The position numbers and the translations under genes are program-made. From Massilia oculi (GTDB lineage: Bacteria > Pseudomonadota > Gammaproteobacteria > Burkholderiales > Burkholderiaceae_D), in assembly GCF_003143515.1 (NCBI RefSeq), contig NZ_CP029343.1, forward strand, positions 5,332,001 to 5,396,000: a stretch of 64,000 nucleotides of DNA, given 5' to 3'. The notes below the pieces were generated by a model, which had not been told where the DNA came from, searched no databases, and worked only from the letters and a program-made list of their open reading frames with translations. Below, one piece after another: positions 8,387 through 15,709 of the stretch. The first letter of the stretch is position 1; every line of letters begins with the position of its first letter.

Positions 8387-8803
8387 TCATTCCGGTACCC
8401 AGGCGTATTTCAGATCGGTCCATTGTTCCTTCGGCGCTCCGTTCACCGTGCCCGGCTGGAACCGGCATCTGGCGAGCGCCGCGCGGGCCGCTTCGTCCAG
8501 CGAGGCGTTGCCGCTGGTCTTGCGCACCACCGCTTCGCGCACCGTGCCGTCGGCCCTCACCAGGAAGGCGAGGGTGACCGTCCCTTCGACCTTGGCGGCC
8601 AGCGCCTGCGGCGGATATTCCGGCTTGCGGCAAGACTTGAAGTTCACGACCGGCTCGGTGGTGACACTGTCCGGCATCGCGGCGAAGGGATTGACCGGCG
8701 CCGTCTGGGTGCAGCCGGCAAGCAGGGCCAGTCCGAATGCCGTCAGCGCGGCTTTCCTGCGCGGATGGGTGAGGGTGCGAAACAGCGGTTTGTTGCGTGA
8801 CAT
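8387..8803 (-). CDS. lipoprotein with TonB C-terminal domain
   Basis: 138 residues. The N-terminus has a lipoprotein signal (RRKAALTAFGLALLAG-C), with Cys at the lipobox. The remainder is a TonB C-terminal domain: PEYPPQALAAKVEGTVTLAFLVRADGTVREAVV, ending in RCRFQPG. The start at 8803 is chosen because AAGGAGAAGGA precedes it and the signal peptide begins there; a start at 8890 would add a non-signal extension. The same domain ends the neighbouring M56 protein, with similar wording (SGNASLDEAARAALARC versus SGHAGLDEAARSALVKC), so the two arose by duplication or fusion. Without the proline-rich spanner and ExbBD neighbours, a true TonB energy role is unlikely. Confidence 0.85.
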   Translation of the reverse strand: MSRNKPLFRTLTHPRRKAALTAFGLALLAGCTQTAPVNPFAAMPDSVTTEPVVNFKSCRKPEYPPQALAAKVEGTVTLAFLVRADGTVREAVVRKTSGNASLDEAARAALARCRFQPGTVNGAPKEQWTDLKYAWVPE

Positions 8804-8894
8804 TCCTTCTCCTTCGTTGGCCGCCCCGATCGGATGTCTGGTGGCGGCTGTGCACGTCGATCCGCCGGGCGTCCCCGGTGGATCGTTCATGCCC

Positions 8895-10157
8895 TTAGTT
8901 TAACTGCCAGACATAGGATACCTTGGTCCAGGCCTGGACCGGCTTGCCGCCGGCCAGCGCCGGCTTGAAGCTGCACTTGACCAGGGCGGAGCGCGCCGCT
9001 TCGTCCAGGCCGGCATGGCCGCTCGATTTCTCGACCTTGTTTTCCTTGACCTTGCCGTCGGCGCCGACCAGGAAGCTCAGGTCGACCGTGCCCTCGTGTC
9101 TGGCGCCGAGGTCGGCGGCCGGATACGTCGGCTTGGCGCACGATGAAAATTCGGCGATCGCCTGCTGGTCGACTCGCTGCGCCGTCGCCTGCGCCGGCTG
9201 GGCGTTGGCGAAAACGGCGGCGCTCAGGACGGCCAGGCCGATGACCGGGATGGCTGCCTTCCAGCTCGGGGCGTGGTGTTCGGGACGAACCAATCGTGTG
9301 ATACGTTTCATCAGATTTCCTCCGTTGGCCGCTTGGGCCAGGTGGTGGGTGGAGAACTGGAGCTTGTCCAGTTCGGAAAGGGCAAGGGCCAGGCGCCGCG
9401 GTTCGCCCAGTTGCCTTGCCGCGATATCGTCGGCGATGTGTTCGCGCTCGGTGCGGATGCGCCCCGAGATCCACCACACGGCCGGGTGATAGAAGAGCAG
9501 CGTCTCGACCACGTTCTGGGCCAGGTTGACCAGGTAGTCGTGACGCCGGATATGGGCCACTTCGTGCGCCAGCAGCGCTTCGAGCAAAGGCGGCGGCATG
9601 CCAGTCACCAGCGATGCGGGCACCAGCACCACCGGCCGCCACCAGCCGGCGGTCACCGGGCTGGACAAGCCTTCGACCAGGCGCAGGCGCACCGGACGCG
9701 TGACACCGCATTGCGCCGCCAGCCGATCGAGGCCGGCCTGCCAGGCGGCGTGGCCCGTGTCGCTTGCCGCCGCGCGCCGTATCCAGGCCAAGCCCAGGCC
9801 CATGCGCATGGCCAGCACGAGGGCGCAGGCGGCCCAGCACGCCACGATCCAGGCGAGGTGCTCGCGCAGCAGGGCGTCCCAGAACAGGCCGTCCTGCATG
9901 GCGGGGGCCGTCGATGCAGCGTCGAAGATGGCGCCGGCGTGGCTGCCGCCGGCGTCCTGCAGGCGCAGGACGAGGCCCGCGGCCGGCAGCGCCAGGCACA
10001 GGAACAGTCCGGTACAAGCCACCGTGTAGCGGTGTTCGGCGCGGGCCTTGCGCATGGCGAACAGGGCCAGGGCCACCGCGAGGCCGATCAGCGCGCCCTG
10101 CCAGATAAAGTGGATCAGGGTCCAGCCGATGCTGGCGACAAGATGCGCGCTGCTCAT
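8895..10157 (-). CDS. M56 (BlaR1/MecR1-like) membrane metallopeptidase fused to a TonB C-terminal domain
   Basis: 420 residues. Several membrane helices occupy about 1-125. The zinc peptidase motif HEVAH is at 198-202, with EREHIADD at 237-244 as the downstream ligand region, as in M56 gluzincins. A further membrane helix lies near 300-315, followed by a periplasmic TonB-like domain (about 340-420, PTYPAADLGARHEGTVDLSFLV). In classical BlaR1 the sensor is a penicillin-binding domain; here it is replaced. By family logic, a signal outside activates the peptidase, which then inactivates BlaI. It overlaps the BlaI gene's stop by four bases, so the two are co-translated. Confidence 0.88.
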   Translation of the reverse strand: MSSAHLVASIGWTLIHFIWQGALIGLAVALALFAMRKARAEHRYTVACTGLFLCLALPAAGLVLRLQDAGGSHAGAIFDAASTAPAMQDGLFWDALLREHLAWIVACWAACALVLAMRMGLGLAWIRRAAASDTGHAAWQAGLDRLAAQCGVTRPVRLRLVEGLSSPVTAGWWRPVVLVPASLVTGMPPPLLEALLAHEVAHIRRHDYLVNLAQNVVETLLFYHPAVWWISGRIRTEREHIADDIAARQLGEPRRLALALSELDKLQFSTHHLAQAANGGNLMKRITRLVRPEHHAPSWKAAIPVIGLAVLSAAVFANAQPAQATAQRVDQQAIAEFSSCAKPTYPAADLGARHEGTVDLSFLVGADGKVKENKVEKSSGHAGLDEAARSALVKCSFKPALAGGKPVQAWTKVSYVWQLN

Positions 10158-10540
10158 TCCTTGTCCCCATCCTTCAGCAATTGCTCGATCTCGTCGCGTT
10201 CCTTCTTCGAGATGCCGCTTTTCAGCGCCGCCAGCACCAGCGCCTTGGCGGAACCGGAGAAGGCGCGCTGCATCAGGTCTTGCAGCAGATTGGTCTGCAG
10301 GGCGTCGCGTTCATGCACGGGCGCATACACATGGGAACGTTCGGTCTCGTCACGGCTGAGCAAACCCTTGCCGTGCATGACCTGCATCAGGCGCAAGACC
10401 GTGGCATAGGTGACGTCGGGACGTTGCGGAAGCATCGCCTCGTGCACCTGCTTGGCGGTGGCGGCGCCGAGCGGCCACAGCACCTGGAGAAGGTCGAGTT
10501 CGGCGGGCGTGGGCTTGGGAGTGTCGGGGGAGCGCGGCAT
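10154..10540 (-). CDS. BlaI/MecI/CopY family transcriptional repressor
   Basis: 128 residues with an N-terminal winged helix (PTPAELDLLQVLWPLGAATAKQVHEAM, then DVTYATVLRLMQVMHGKGLLSRDE), the hallmark of the penicillinase repressor family. The C-terminal part provides dimerisation and the site usually cut by the M56 partner. It is the first gene of a three-gene minus-strand cluster with the M56-TonB protein and the TonB lipoprotein. Three evenly spaced heptamers lie directly upstream and are likely its autoregulatory operator. No beta-lactamase gene is adjacent, so the regulated response may be general envelope stress. Confidence 0.92.
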   Translation of the reverse strand: MPRSPDTPKPTPAELDLLQVLWPLGAATAKQVHEAMLPQRPDVTYATVLRLMQVMHGKGLLSRDETERSHVYAPVHERDALQTNLLQDLMQRAFSGSAKALVLAALKSGISKKERDEIEQLLKDGDKE

Positions 10541-10565
10541 GAATGACCCCGTCTGTTCAGGATGA

Positions 10566-10600
10566 GTCTAGATTATCCTGTCTAGATCGATATGTCTACA
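10566..10600. promoter_or_regulatory. candidate BlaI operator: three heptamers at 14-bp spacing
   Basis: GTCTAGA (10566-10572), GTCTAGA (10580-10586) and GTCTACA (10594-10600) recur at exactly 14-bp intervals just upstream of the BlaI-family gene. The core TCTAGA is itself palindromic. BlaI-type repressors bind dyads containing TACA/TGTA-like half-sites near their own promoters, so this is a plausible autoregulatory operator. The equal spacing would place successive sites on nearly related DNA faces. Confidence 0.6.
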
Positions 10601-10657
10601 TCAATTCGTGCGTTCATGCGTGCCGGGTGATGCCGGCATTGCTGCAGTGCTGATCAG

Positions 10658-11062
10658 TCAGGGCAGGCGCGGAACCGCGCTGAATTTCTCGATCGTTTCC
10701 AGAAGTACCTTGGCGCGAAATGGCTTGAGAATGACGCGGCTGATATTGCGGTCGCGTAGCGCACTCAACAGTTCCGCCGTGGCCTGCTCGGCCATGATCG
10801 CGATCGGCATGGCCTTGCCAGGCGTATCGTCGGCGCGCAAGCGGTCGATCAGGCCCAGGTCGTATTGCTGGTCGGCGCCATGGCCGACGCAGTCGACGGC
10901 GATGACGGCGCCGTGGAAGGTGCGCGAGCGCAGCATGCGCAGTGCGGCGTCGTTGTTGGCCGCTTCGTGCACCTGGCTCATGCCGAGGCTGCGCGCCGTC
11001 ATGACCACGGTGCGGCGCAATACCGGCTCCGGTTCGACCAGCAAGATGTGGCTGTCAGGCAT
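10658..11062 (-). CDS. stand-alone response-regulator receiver protein (atypical acidic pocket)
   Basis: 134 residues forming a single CheY-like receiver domain with no output domain. The likely phosphoacceptor is Asp57 (AVIAVDCVG) and the conserved Lys is Lys113 (VILKPF). The acidic pair that binds magnesium reads E-P-E (residues 10-12) instead of the usual D-D or E-D, so phosphorylation may be altered. It overlaps the upstream GAF gene by eight bases and is therefore probably co-translated with it. No histidine kinase is adjacent. Confidence 0.75.
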   Translation of the reverse strand: MPDSHILLVEPEPVLRRTVVMTARSLGMSQVHEAANNDAALRMLRSRTFHGAVIAVDCVGHGADQQYDLGLIDRLRADDTPGKAMPIAIMAEQATAELLSALRDRNISRVILKPFRAKVLLETIEKFSAVPRLP

Positions 11063-11558
11063 CGTGATGTTCCTCCGTGCGCGCCAGTTCCATCACGGCC
11101 AGGTCGCGCAGCGTGCCCAGGATGCCCAGGTCGAGCGGGTCCAGCGTGCGTGGCCGCCGGTCGATCAGGCACAGGGTGCCCAGGCGCAGGCCGGAGGGCA
11201 GCGCCAGCGGCGCGCCGGCGTAGAAGCGGATATGCGGCGCGCCCGTCACCAGCGGGTTGTCGGCGAAGCGCGGGTCTTGCAGCGCGTCTTCGACCACCAT
11301 GATCTCGTCGTGCAGGATGGCGTGCGCGCAGAACGAGACGTTGCGGCCCGTCTCGCACACTTGCATGCCGACGCGCGCCTTGAACCACTGGCGCTCGGCA
11401 TCGACCAGCGTGACCAGCACGATCGGCATGTCGAATTCGTCGGCGGCGAACCGCGCGATCTTGTCGAAGCGCTCCTCGGGCGGGGTGTCGAGAATCAGCA
11501 GTTCGTACAGGGCGGCGAGGCGGGCTGCCTCGTTGTCGGGTTTGGCGGCGATGTGCAT
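11055..11558 (-). CDS. GAF domain protein
   Basis: About 167 residues from ATG 11558 (MHIAAKPDNEAARLAALYELLILDTPPEERFDKI). This is a lone GAF domain of the type commonly found at the N-terminus of diguanylate cyclases and hybrid kinases, with VLVTLVDAERQWFKARVG, RNVSFCAHAIL and GTLCLIDRRPR. GAF domains bind small ligands or chromophores; here no output domain follows in the same chain. The downstream receiver gene overlaps its end, suggesting a two-protein sensory unit. A longer start at 11591 is possible but would add a basic, low-complexity stretch. Confidence 0.75.
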   Translation of the reverse strand: MHIAAKPDNEAARLAALYELLILDTPPEERFDKIARFAADEFDMPIVLVTLVDAERQWFKARVGMQVCETGRNVSFCAHAILHDEIMVVEDALQDPRFADNPLVTGAPHIRFYAGAPLALPSGLRLGTLCLIDRRPRTLDPLDLGILGTLRDLAVMELARTEEHHDA

Positions 11559-11626
11559 CGTGGGCGTGCTCGTCGATCTGGATAGGCGCAATATAGCAGA
11601 CTGGTTGTGGGCATAAAAAAGCAGGC

Positions 11627-11657
11627 ATAAAAAAACCGTGCCACGAGGGCACGGTTT
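11627..11657 (-). terminator. intrinsic terminator of dctA (minus strand)
   Basis: AAACCGTGCC (11633-11642) pairs with GGCACGGTTT (11648-11657) across a five-base loop. The A-run at 11626-11635 reads as U-run on the minus strand, directly downstream of the dctA stop. This is a textbook rho-independent terminator. Confidence 0.85.
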
Positions 11658-11679
11658 CCGGGGGCGGCAGCGTGAGAAA

Positions 11680-12980
11680 TTACGCCGCTTCGCGCACTTC
11701 CTTCATGCTGTTCTGGTCTTCGATATGCACGCGGCCACTCAGGACGTCGTCCATCCGCGCCGAATCCAGTTCGTTCTCCCACTTCGACACCACGACCGTC
11801 GCGACGCCGTTGCCGATGAAGTTGGTCAGGGCGCGGGCCTCGCTCATGAAGCGGTCGATGCCGAGGATCAGCGCCATGCCGGCCACCGGAATGGTCGGCA
11901 CCACGGCCAGGGTCGCGGCCAAGGTGATGAAGCCGGCGCCGGTGATGCCCGATGCGCCCTTCGAGGTCAGCATCGCCACCAGCAGGATGGTCAGTTCCTG
12001 GGTCAGCGTCAGGTCGGTATTGGTTGCCTGCGCCACGAACAGCGCCGCCATCGTCATGTAGATATTGGTGCCGTCCAGGTTGAACGAGTAGCCGGTCGGG
12101 ACGACCAGGCCGACCACGGGCTTCGAGCAGCCCAGCTTTTCCAGCTTGCGCATCAGGTTCGGCAGGGCGCTTTCCGACGACGAGGTGCCCAGCACGATCA
12201 GCAGTTCTTCCTTGATGTACTTGATGAACTTGAAGATCGAGAAGCCGGTGAACCTGGCGATCAGGCCCAGCACGATGAAGATGAACAGCGCGCAGGTCAG
12301 ATAGAACGAACCCATCAGCTTGGCCAGCGGCAGCAGCGAGGCGATGCCGTATTTGCCGATGGTGAAAGCCATCGCGCCGAAGGCGCCGAGCGGGGCGACT
12401 TTCATGATGATGTTGACGATGCCGAAGATCACGTGGGCGATGTCGTCGATGAACTTGGTCACCGGACGGCCGCGTTCGCCCATCATCGACAGGGCGAAGC
12501 CGAACAGGATCGCGACCAGCAGCACTTGCAGGATGTTACCGGTGGCGAAAGCATCCACGAACGTCGTCGGGATGATGTGCATGATGAACTCGGTCGTGGT
12601 CTGGGCATGCGCATTGGTGGTGTATTGCGCGATCGAGCTCGAATCGAGGTGGGCCGGATCGACGTTGAAGCCGGCGCCCGGCTTGGCCAGATTGGCGACG
12701 ATCAGGCCGATGGCCAGGGCGAAGGTCGACACGACTTCGAAATAGATCAGCGCCTTGCCGCCGACGCGGCCGATCTTCTTCATGTCCTGCATCCCGGCGA
12801 TACCGGCGACGACGGTACAGAAGATCACGGGGCGATGATCATCTTGATCAGTTTGATGAAGCCGTCTCCCAAAGGCTTCATCGCGGTGCCCAGTTCGGGG
12901 TAGAACACCCCCAGCAACACGCCAAGGACAATGGCGATCAGCACCTGGACATACAGTACTTTATAAAAAGGCTTCTTCAT
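11680..12980 (-). CDS. dctA: C4-dicarboxylate:cation symporter DctA, frameshifted near its N-terminus
   Basis: A sodium/proton-dicarboxylate symporter of the inner membrane, importing succinate, fumarate and malate. From ATG 12980 the N-terminus reads [20 protein letters not shown] and continues to KLIKMIIAP, where a TGA appears; the other frame continues with [15 protein letters not shown] to the normal C-terminus. Restoring one base (GCC-CCG-GTG in place of GCC-CCG-TG; the + strand has a single C at 12828) gives a normal 433-residue protein. The rest, including the [14 protein letters not shown] serine-rich loop, is intact. Sequencing error is more likely than inactivation. Confidence 0.9.
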
Positions 12981-13139
12981 GGCAACTCTTCAACGAGGTT
13001 GGTGGTTGTTCCATGTTGGAGCAATCGTTCCATGCGGGCTATTGTGGAAATCCGCATGCTGCACTGCACCAGGGCGTCGTGGATAACCACGCACTGCAGC
13101 GGTGCGCGAGGGTAGAGTAGTGTGGCGAGTACGCGCCGC

Positions 13140-13467
13140 CTATTGTGGCAGAGCCTGTTCCGGCGGCCCCGCGTGCAGCCGGTGTGCGCCGCCCTGCGGG
13201 GAGACGACGATGTCGCCGGCGGCGAGGACGATCCTTTCGCCGCCGGGACGGGGGCGGCGACCGCGGCTTCGTCCTCGACGATCAGCTGACAGGGCGCCAC
13301 GCCGGCGCTGGCCGCCGGCCGCTCCAGCACCCAGGGCGCGGCAAGCGCGCAGCGGATGTCGAGCGAGGTGCGCAGGGTGAGCAGCGCAGCAGGCGGCTGA
13401 GCGCCTCGATGCCCTGGGCCGCGCCGCCGTGGGTCACGCCGGGATTACTGCGCAGCCCAGCCCCCAT
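13140..13467 (-). pseudogene. remnant of a cupin/AraC-family regulator N-terminal domain
   Basis: Reading the minus strand in shifting frames gives a continuous match to the ligand-binding cupin domain of AraC-type regulators: GIEALSRLLR, then LLTLRTSLDIRCALAAPWVLE, SAGVAPCQLIVEDEAAV, and GGERIVLAAGDIVVSPQGGAHRL. Two single missing bases (near 13392 and 13230) would join these frames. A stop (TAG) then follows at about 13143, and no DNA-binding domain is present. It overlaps the 3' end of bdhA. It could be a decayed regulator or a standalone cupin damaged by base errors. The bases between here and dctA (12981-13139) hold nothing recognisable. Confidence 0.55.
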
Positions 13468-14239
13468 CCATATTCCAGGCCACGCCGCGCACCTGGTCGG
13501 CGGCCGGACTGCAGAAGAACACGGCCAGCGCGCCCAGTTCTTCCGGGGTGACGAATTCGCCCGAGGGCTGCTTTTCGGACAGCAAGGCCTTGCGCGCGGC
13601 GTCGTTGTCCAGGCCCTCGCGCGCGGCGCGGTCGTCCACCTGTTTCTGCACCAGCGGGGTCAGCACGAAACCGGGGCAGATCGCATTCGCGGTCACGCCG
13701 GTCTGCGCCGTCTCGAGCGCCGTCACCTTGGTCAAGCCGACCAGGCCGTGCTTGGCGGCGACGTAGGCCGATTTCTGGCTCGAACCCACCAGGCCGTGCA
13801 CCGACGCCAGGTTGATGATGCGGCCCCAGTTTTTCTGCTTCATGCCGGGCAGGGCCAGGCGGGTGGTGTGGAAGGCCGAGCTGAGATTGATGGCGATGAT
13901 GGCGTCCCATTTCTCGGTGGGGAAGTCCTCGATCGCGGCCACGTGCTGGATGCCGGCGTTGTTGACCAGCACGTCGACCCCGCCGAATTTCTCGAGGGCG
14001 TAGGCCATCATGGCCTCGATTTCTTCTGGCCTGGACATGTCGGCGTTATGGTAGGCGGTCTGCACCCCGAACTCGGCGCCGGTGTCGGTGTACAGCTTCT
14101 CGATCTGCTGGGCGTCGCCGAAGCCGTTGAACACGATGTTGGCGCCCTGTTCGGCCAGTGAGCGCGCGATTCCGAGCCCGATGCCCGAGGTCGAACCGGT
14201 GACGAGAGCCGTTTTACCACTTAGCATGGTGGATTTCAT
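13445..14239 (-). CDS. bdhA: D-3-hydroxybutyrate dehydrogenase
   Basis: 264 residues, a short-chain dehydrogenase/reductase. The NAD-binding motif TGSTSGIG is near the N-terminus, NNAG (VLVNNAGIQHVA) in the middle and the catalytic Tyr-x3-Lys in SAYVAAKHG. LASVHGLVGSSQKSAYVAAKHG and the SGEFVTPEELGALAVFFCS tail are typical of bacterial 3-hydroxybutyrate dehydrogenases that oxidise 3-hydroxybutyrate to acetoacetate with NAD. ATG 14239 is chosen because GAGGA precedes it; the upstream in-frame extension is not conserved-looking. With scoAB it completes the route from PHB monomer to acetoacetyl-CoA. Confidence 0.93.
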   Translation of the reverse strand: MKSTMLSGKTALVTGSTSGIGLGIARSLAEQGANIVFNGFGDAQQIEKLYTDTGAEFGVQTAYHNADMSRPEEIEAMMAYALEKFGGVDVLVNNAGIQHVAAIEDFPTEKWDAIIAINLSSAFHTTRLALPGMKQKNWGRIINLASVHGLVGSSQKSAYVAAKHGLVGLTKVTALETAQTGVTANAICPGFVLTPLVQKQVDDRAAREGLDNDAARKALLSEKQPSGEFVTPEELGALAVFFCSPAADQVRGVAWNMDGGWAAQ

Positions 14240-14285
14240 TGTGTCCTCTATATGAAGGTGATCGGGGGAACTTCCTGAGAATTGG

Positions 14286-14318
14286 TAGAATTCTAATCGC
14301 AACGCCATCGCGATGGCG
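14286..14318. promoter_or_regulatory. two perfect palindromes in the bdhA/hydrolase divergent region
   Basis: TAGAATTCTA (14286-14295) and the 16-bp CGCCATCGCGATGGCG (14303-14318) are exact palindromes lying eight bases apart in the 132-bp gap between the divergent bdhA and alpha/beta hydrolase genes. Their position suggests operator sites for a shared regulator. Confidence 0.4.
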
Positions 14319-14371
14319 AATTGCACAGCCGCCGCCGACCGGCGGCCCCATATTGTCATGACGGAGTCACG

Positions 14372-15250
14372 ATGTCTGAACCCAGATTAAATAGCGTCCA
14401 GTGCAGTTCGCCCGCCGGGCTGCACCGCGTCGCCTACAAGGAATGGGGCGACGCGGACAATCCGAAGGTGCTGGTCTGCGTGCACGGCGTGACCCGTGTC
14501 GGCGACGATTTCGACCATCTGGCGCGCGCCCTGTGCGATGAATACCGCGTGGTGTGCCCGGACATCGTGGGGCGCGGGCGCTCGGAGCGCCTGCGCGATC
14601 CGGCCTATTACACGGTGCCGCAATACATGGCCGATATGGTGACCCTGATCGCGCGCGTCACTGCCGGCGCCGACGAAGAGGGCGTGGCGTGGTTCGGCAC
14701 CTCGATGGGCGGCCTGATCGGCATGGCGCTGGCCGCGCTCGAAGACAGCCCGGTGCGCAGGTTCGTGCTCAACGATATTGGTCCGGTGCTCGATGGCGCC
14801 GCCTTGCGGCGCATCGGCGACTACATCGGCCAGGACCTGCGCTTTCCCAGCTTCGCGGCCGGGGCCGAATTCGTGAAAACGGTGTCGGCGTCCTTCGGCC
14901 CGCACTCCGACGACGAATGGCGCAAGCTGGCGGCCGACGTCCTGCGCCAGGGCGGGGACGGCCAGTGGGAGCGCCACTACGACCTGAACCTGGCGCAGCC
15001 GTTCCGTGCCATCACCCTGGAAGGGGCGGCCCAGGACGAGGCCGCGCTGTGGGCGGCCTGGGATGCGATCCGCTGCCCGACCCTGCTGGTGCGCGGCGAG
15101 CAGTCCGACCTGCTGTCGCGCGAGACGGCGCAGCAGATGACGCAGCGCGGGCCGCGCCCGCGCCTGGTCGAGATCCCCGGGGTGGGCCATGCGCCGACCT
15201 TCGTGCACGACGATCAGATCGCGATTGCGCGCGCGTTTTTAGTGAACTGA
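14372..15250 (+). CDS. alpha/beta hydrolase
   Basis: 292 residues with a complete alpha/beta-hydrolase triad pattern: nucleophile Ser111 in G-T-S-M-G-G, an acid in LLVRGEQSDLL and a His in EIPGVGHAPTF. The oxyanion-side motif VHGVTR is present near residue 37. The start ATG 14372 has GGAGT upstream. It is divergent from bdhA and precedes a RidA-family gene. The fold is certain, but the substrate (ester, lactone or epoxide) cannot be told. A role linked to hydroxybutyrate esters is possible only by context. Confidence 0.85.
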   Translation: MSEPRLNSVQCSSPAGLHRVAYKEWGDADNPKVLVCVHGVTRVGDDFDHLARALCDEYRVVCPDIVGRGRSERLRDPAYYTVPQYMADMVTLIARVTAGADEEGVAWFGTSMGGLIGMALAALEDSPVRRFVLNDIGPVLDGAALRRIGDYIGQDLRFPSFAAGAEFVKTVSASFGPHSDDEWRKLAADVLRQGGDGQWERHYDLNLAQPFRAITLEGAAQDEAALWAAWDAIRCPTLLVRGEQSDLLSRETAQQMTQRGPRPRLVEIPGVGHAPTFVHDDQIAIARAFLVN

Positions 15251-15292
15251 ATCAATCGACTGCTGAATCAATCGGCTGCTGAATCAATCGGT
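15247..15292. repeat. 16-bp tandem repeat, about 2.9 copies
   Basis: CTGAATCAATCGACTG (15247-15262), CTGAATCAATCGGCTG (15263-15278) and CTGAATCAATCGGT (15279-15292) are consecutive near-identical units. The first unit contains the hydrolase stop codon. A further imperfect CTGAA follows near 15303. The repeat lies in the gap before the RidA gene and probably arose by replication slippage. Confidence 0.8.
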
Positions 15293-15344
15293 GAATTATC
15301 AATCTGAACCAAACGGTTCGTCATAAACCTAGAAGAAAGAGATC

Positions 15345-15695
15345 ATGGAAATCAAACGACTGCATGTAGGCAAACGCCTGTCCGAAGTGGCGATCCACAA
15401 CGAAACCGTCTACCTGGCCGGCCAGATCGCCGAAGACACCAGCCAGGGCATCGAGGGCCAGATGCGCGAGGTGCTGGGGCACGTCGACCGCCTGCTGGGC
15501 GAGGCCGGCAGCGACAAGACCTGCATCCTCTCCTGCCAGATCTTCATTTCCAGCATGGATAACTTCCCCGGCATGAACAGTGTCTGGGACGAGTGGGTGC
15601 CGCAGAGCCATACCCCGCCGCGCGCGACCGTCGAAGCCAGGCTCGCCAACCCGGCCTGCCTGGTCGAGGTATGCGTGATCGCCGCCCTGCGTTAA
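15345..15695 (+). CDS. RidA/YjgF family protein
   Basis: 116 residues with the RidA fold pattern: VYLAGQIAEDTSQGIEGQMREVLGHVDRLLGEAGSDKTCILSCQIF and the C-terminal PPRATVEARLANPACLVEV, where the conserved Arg sits in the active-site cleft. RidA proteins hydrolyse reactive enamine/imine intermediates made by PLP enzymes. The N-terminal motif is less canonical than in E. coli RidA, so it is more likely a Rid-family paralogue than RidA itself. It starts at ATG 15345 and ends 14 bases before relA, suggesting co-transcription. Confidence 0.85.
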   Translation: MEIKRLHVGKRLSEVAIHNETVYLAGQIAEDTSQGIEGQMREVLGHVDRLLGEAGSDKTCILSCQIFISSMDNFPGMNSVWDEWVPQSHTPPRATVEARLANPACLVEVCVIAALR

Positions 15696-15709
15696 GGCAG
15701 AACCGGCAT

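Noticed and set aside
15247..15292. CRISPR-like array
   Set aside because: The units are adjacent with no spacers and too few; it is a simple tandem repeat.
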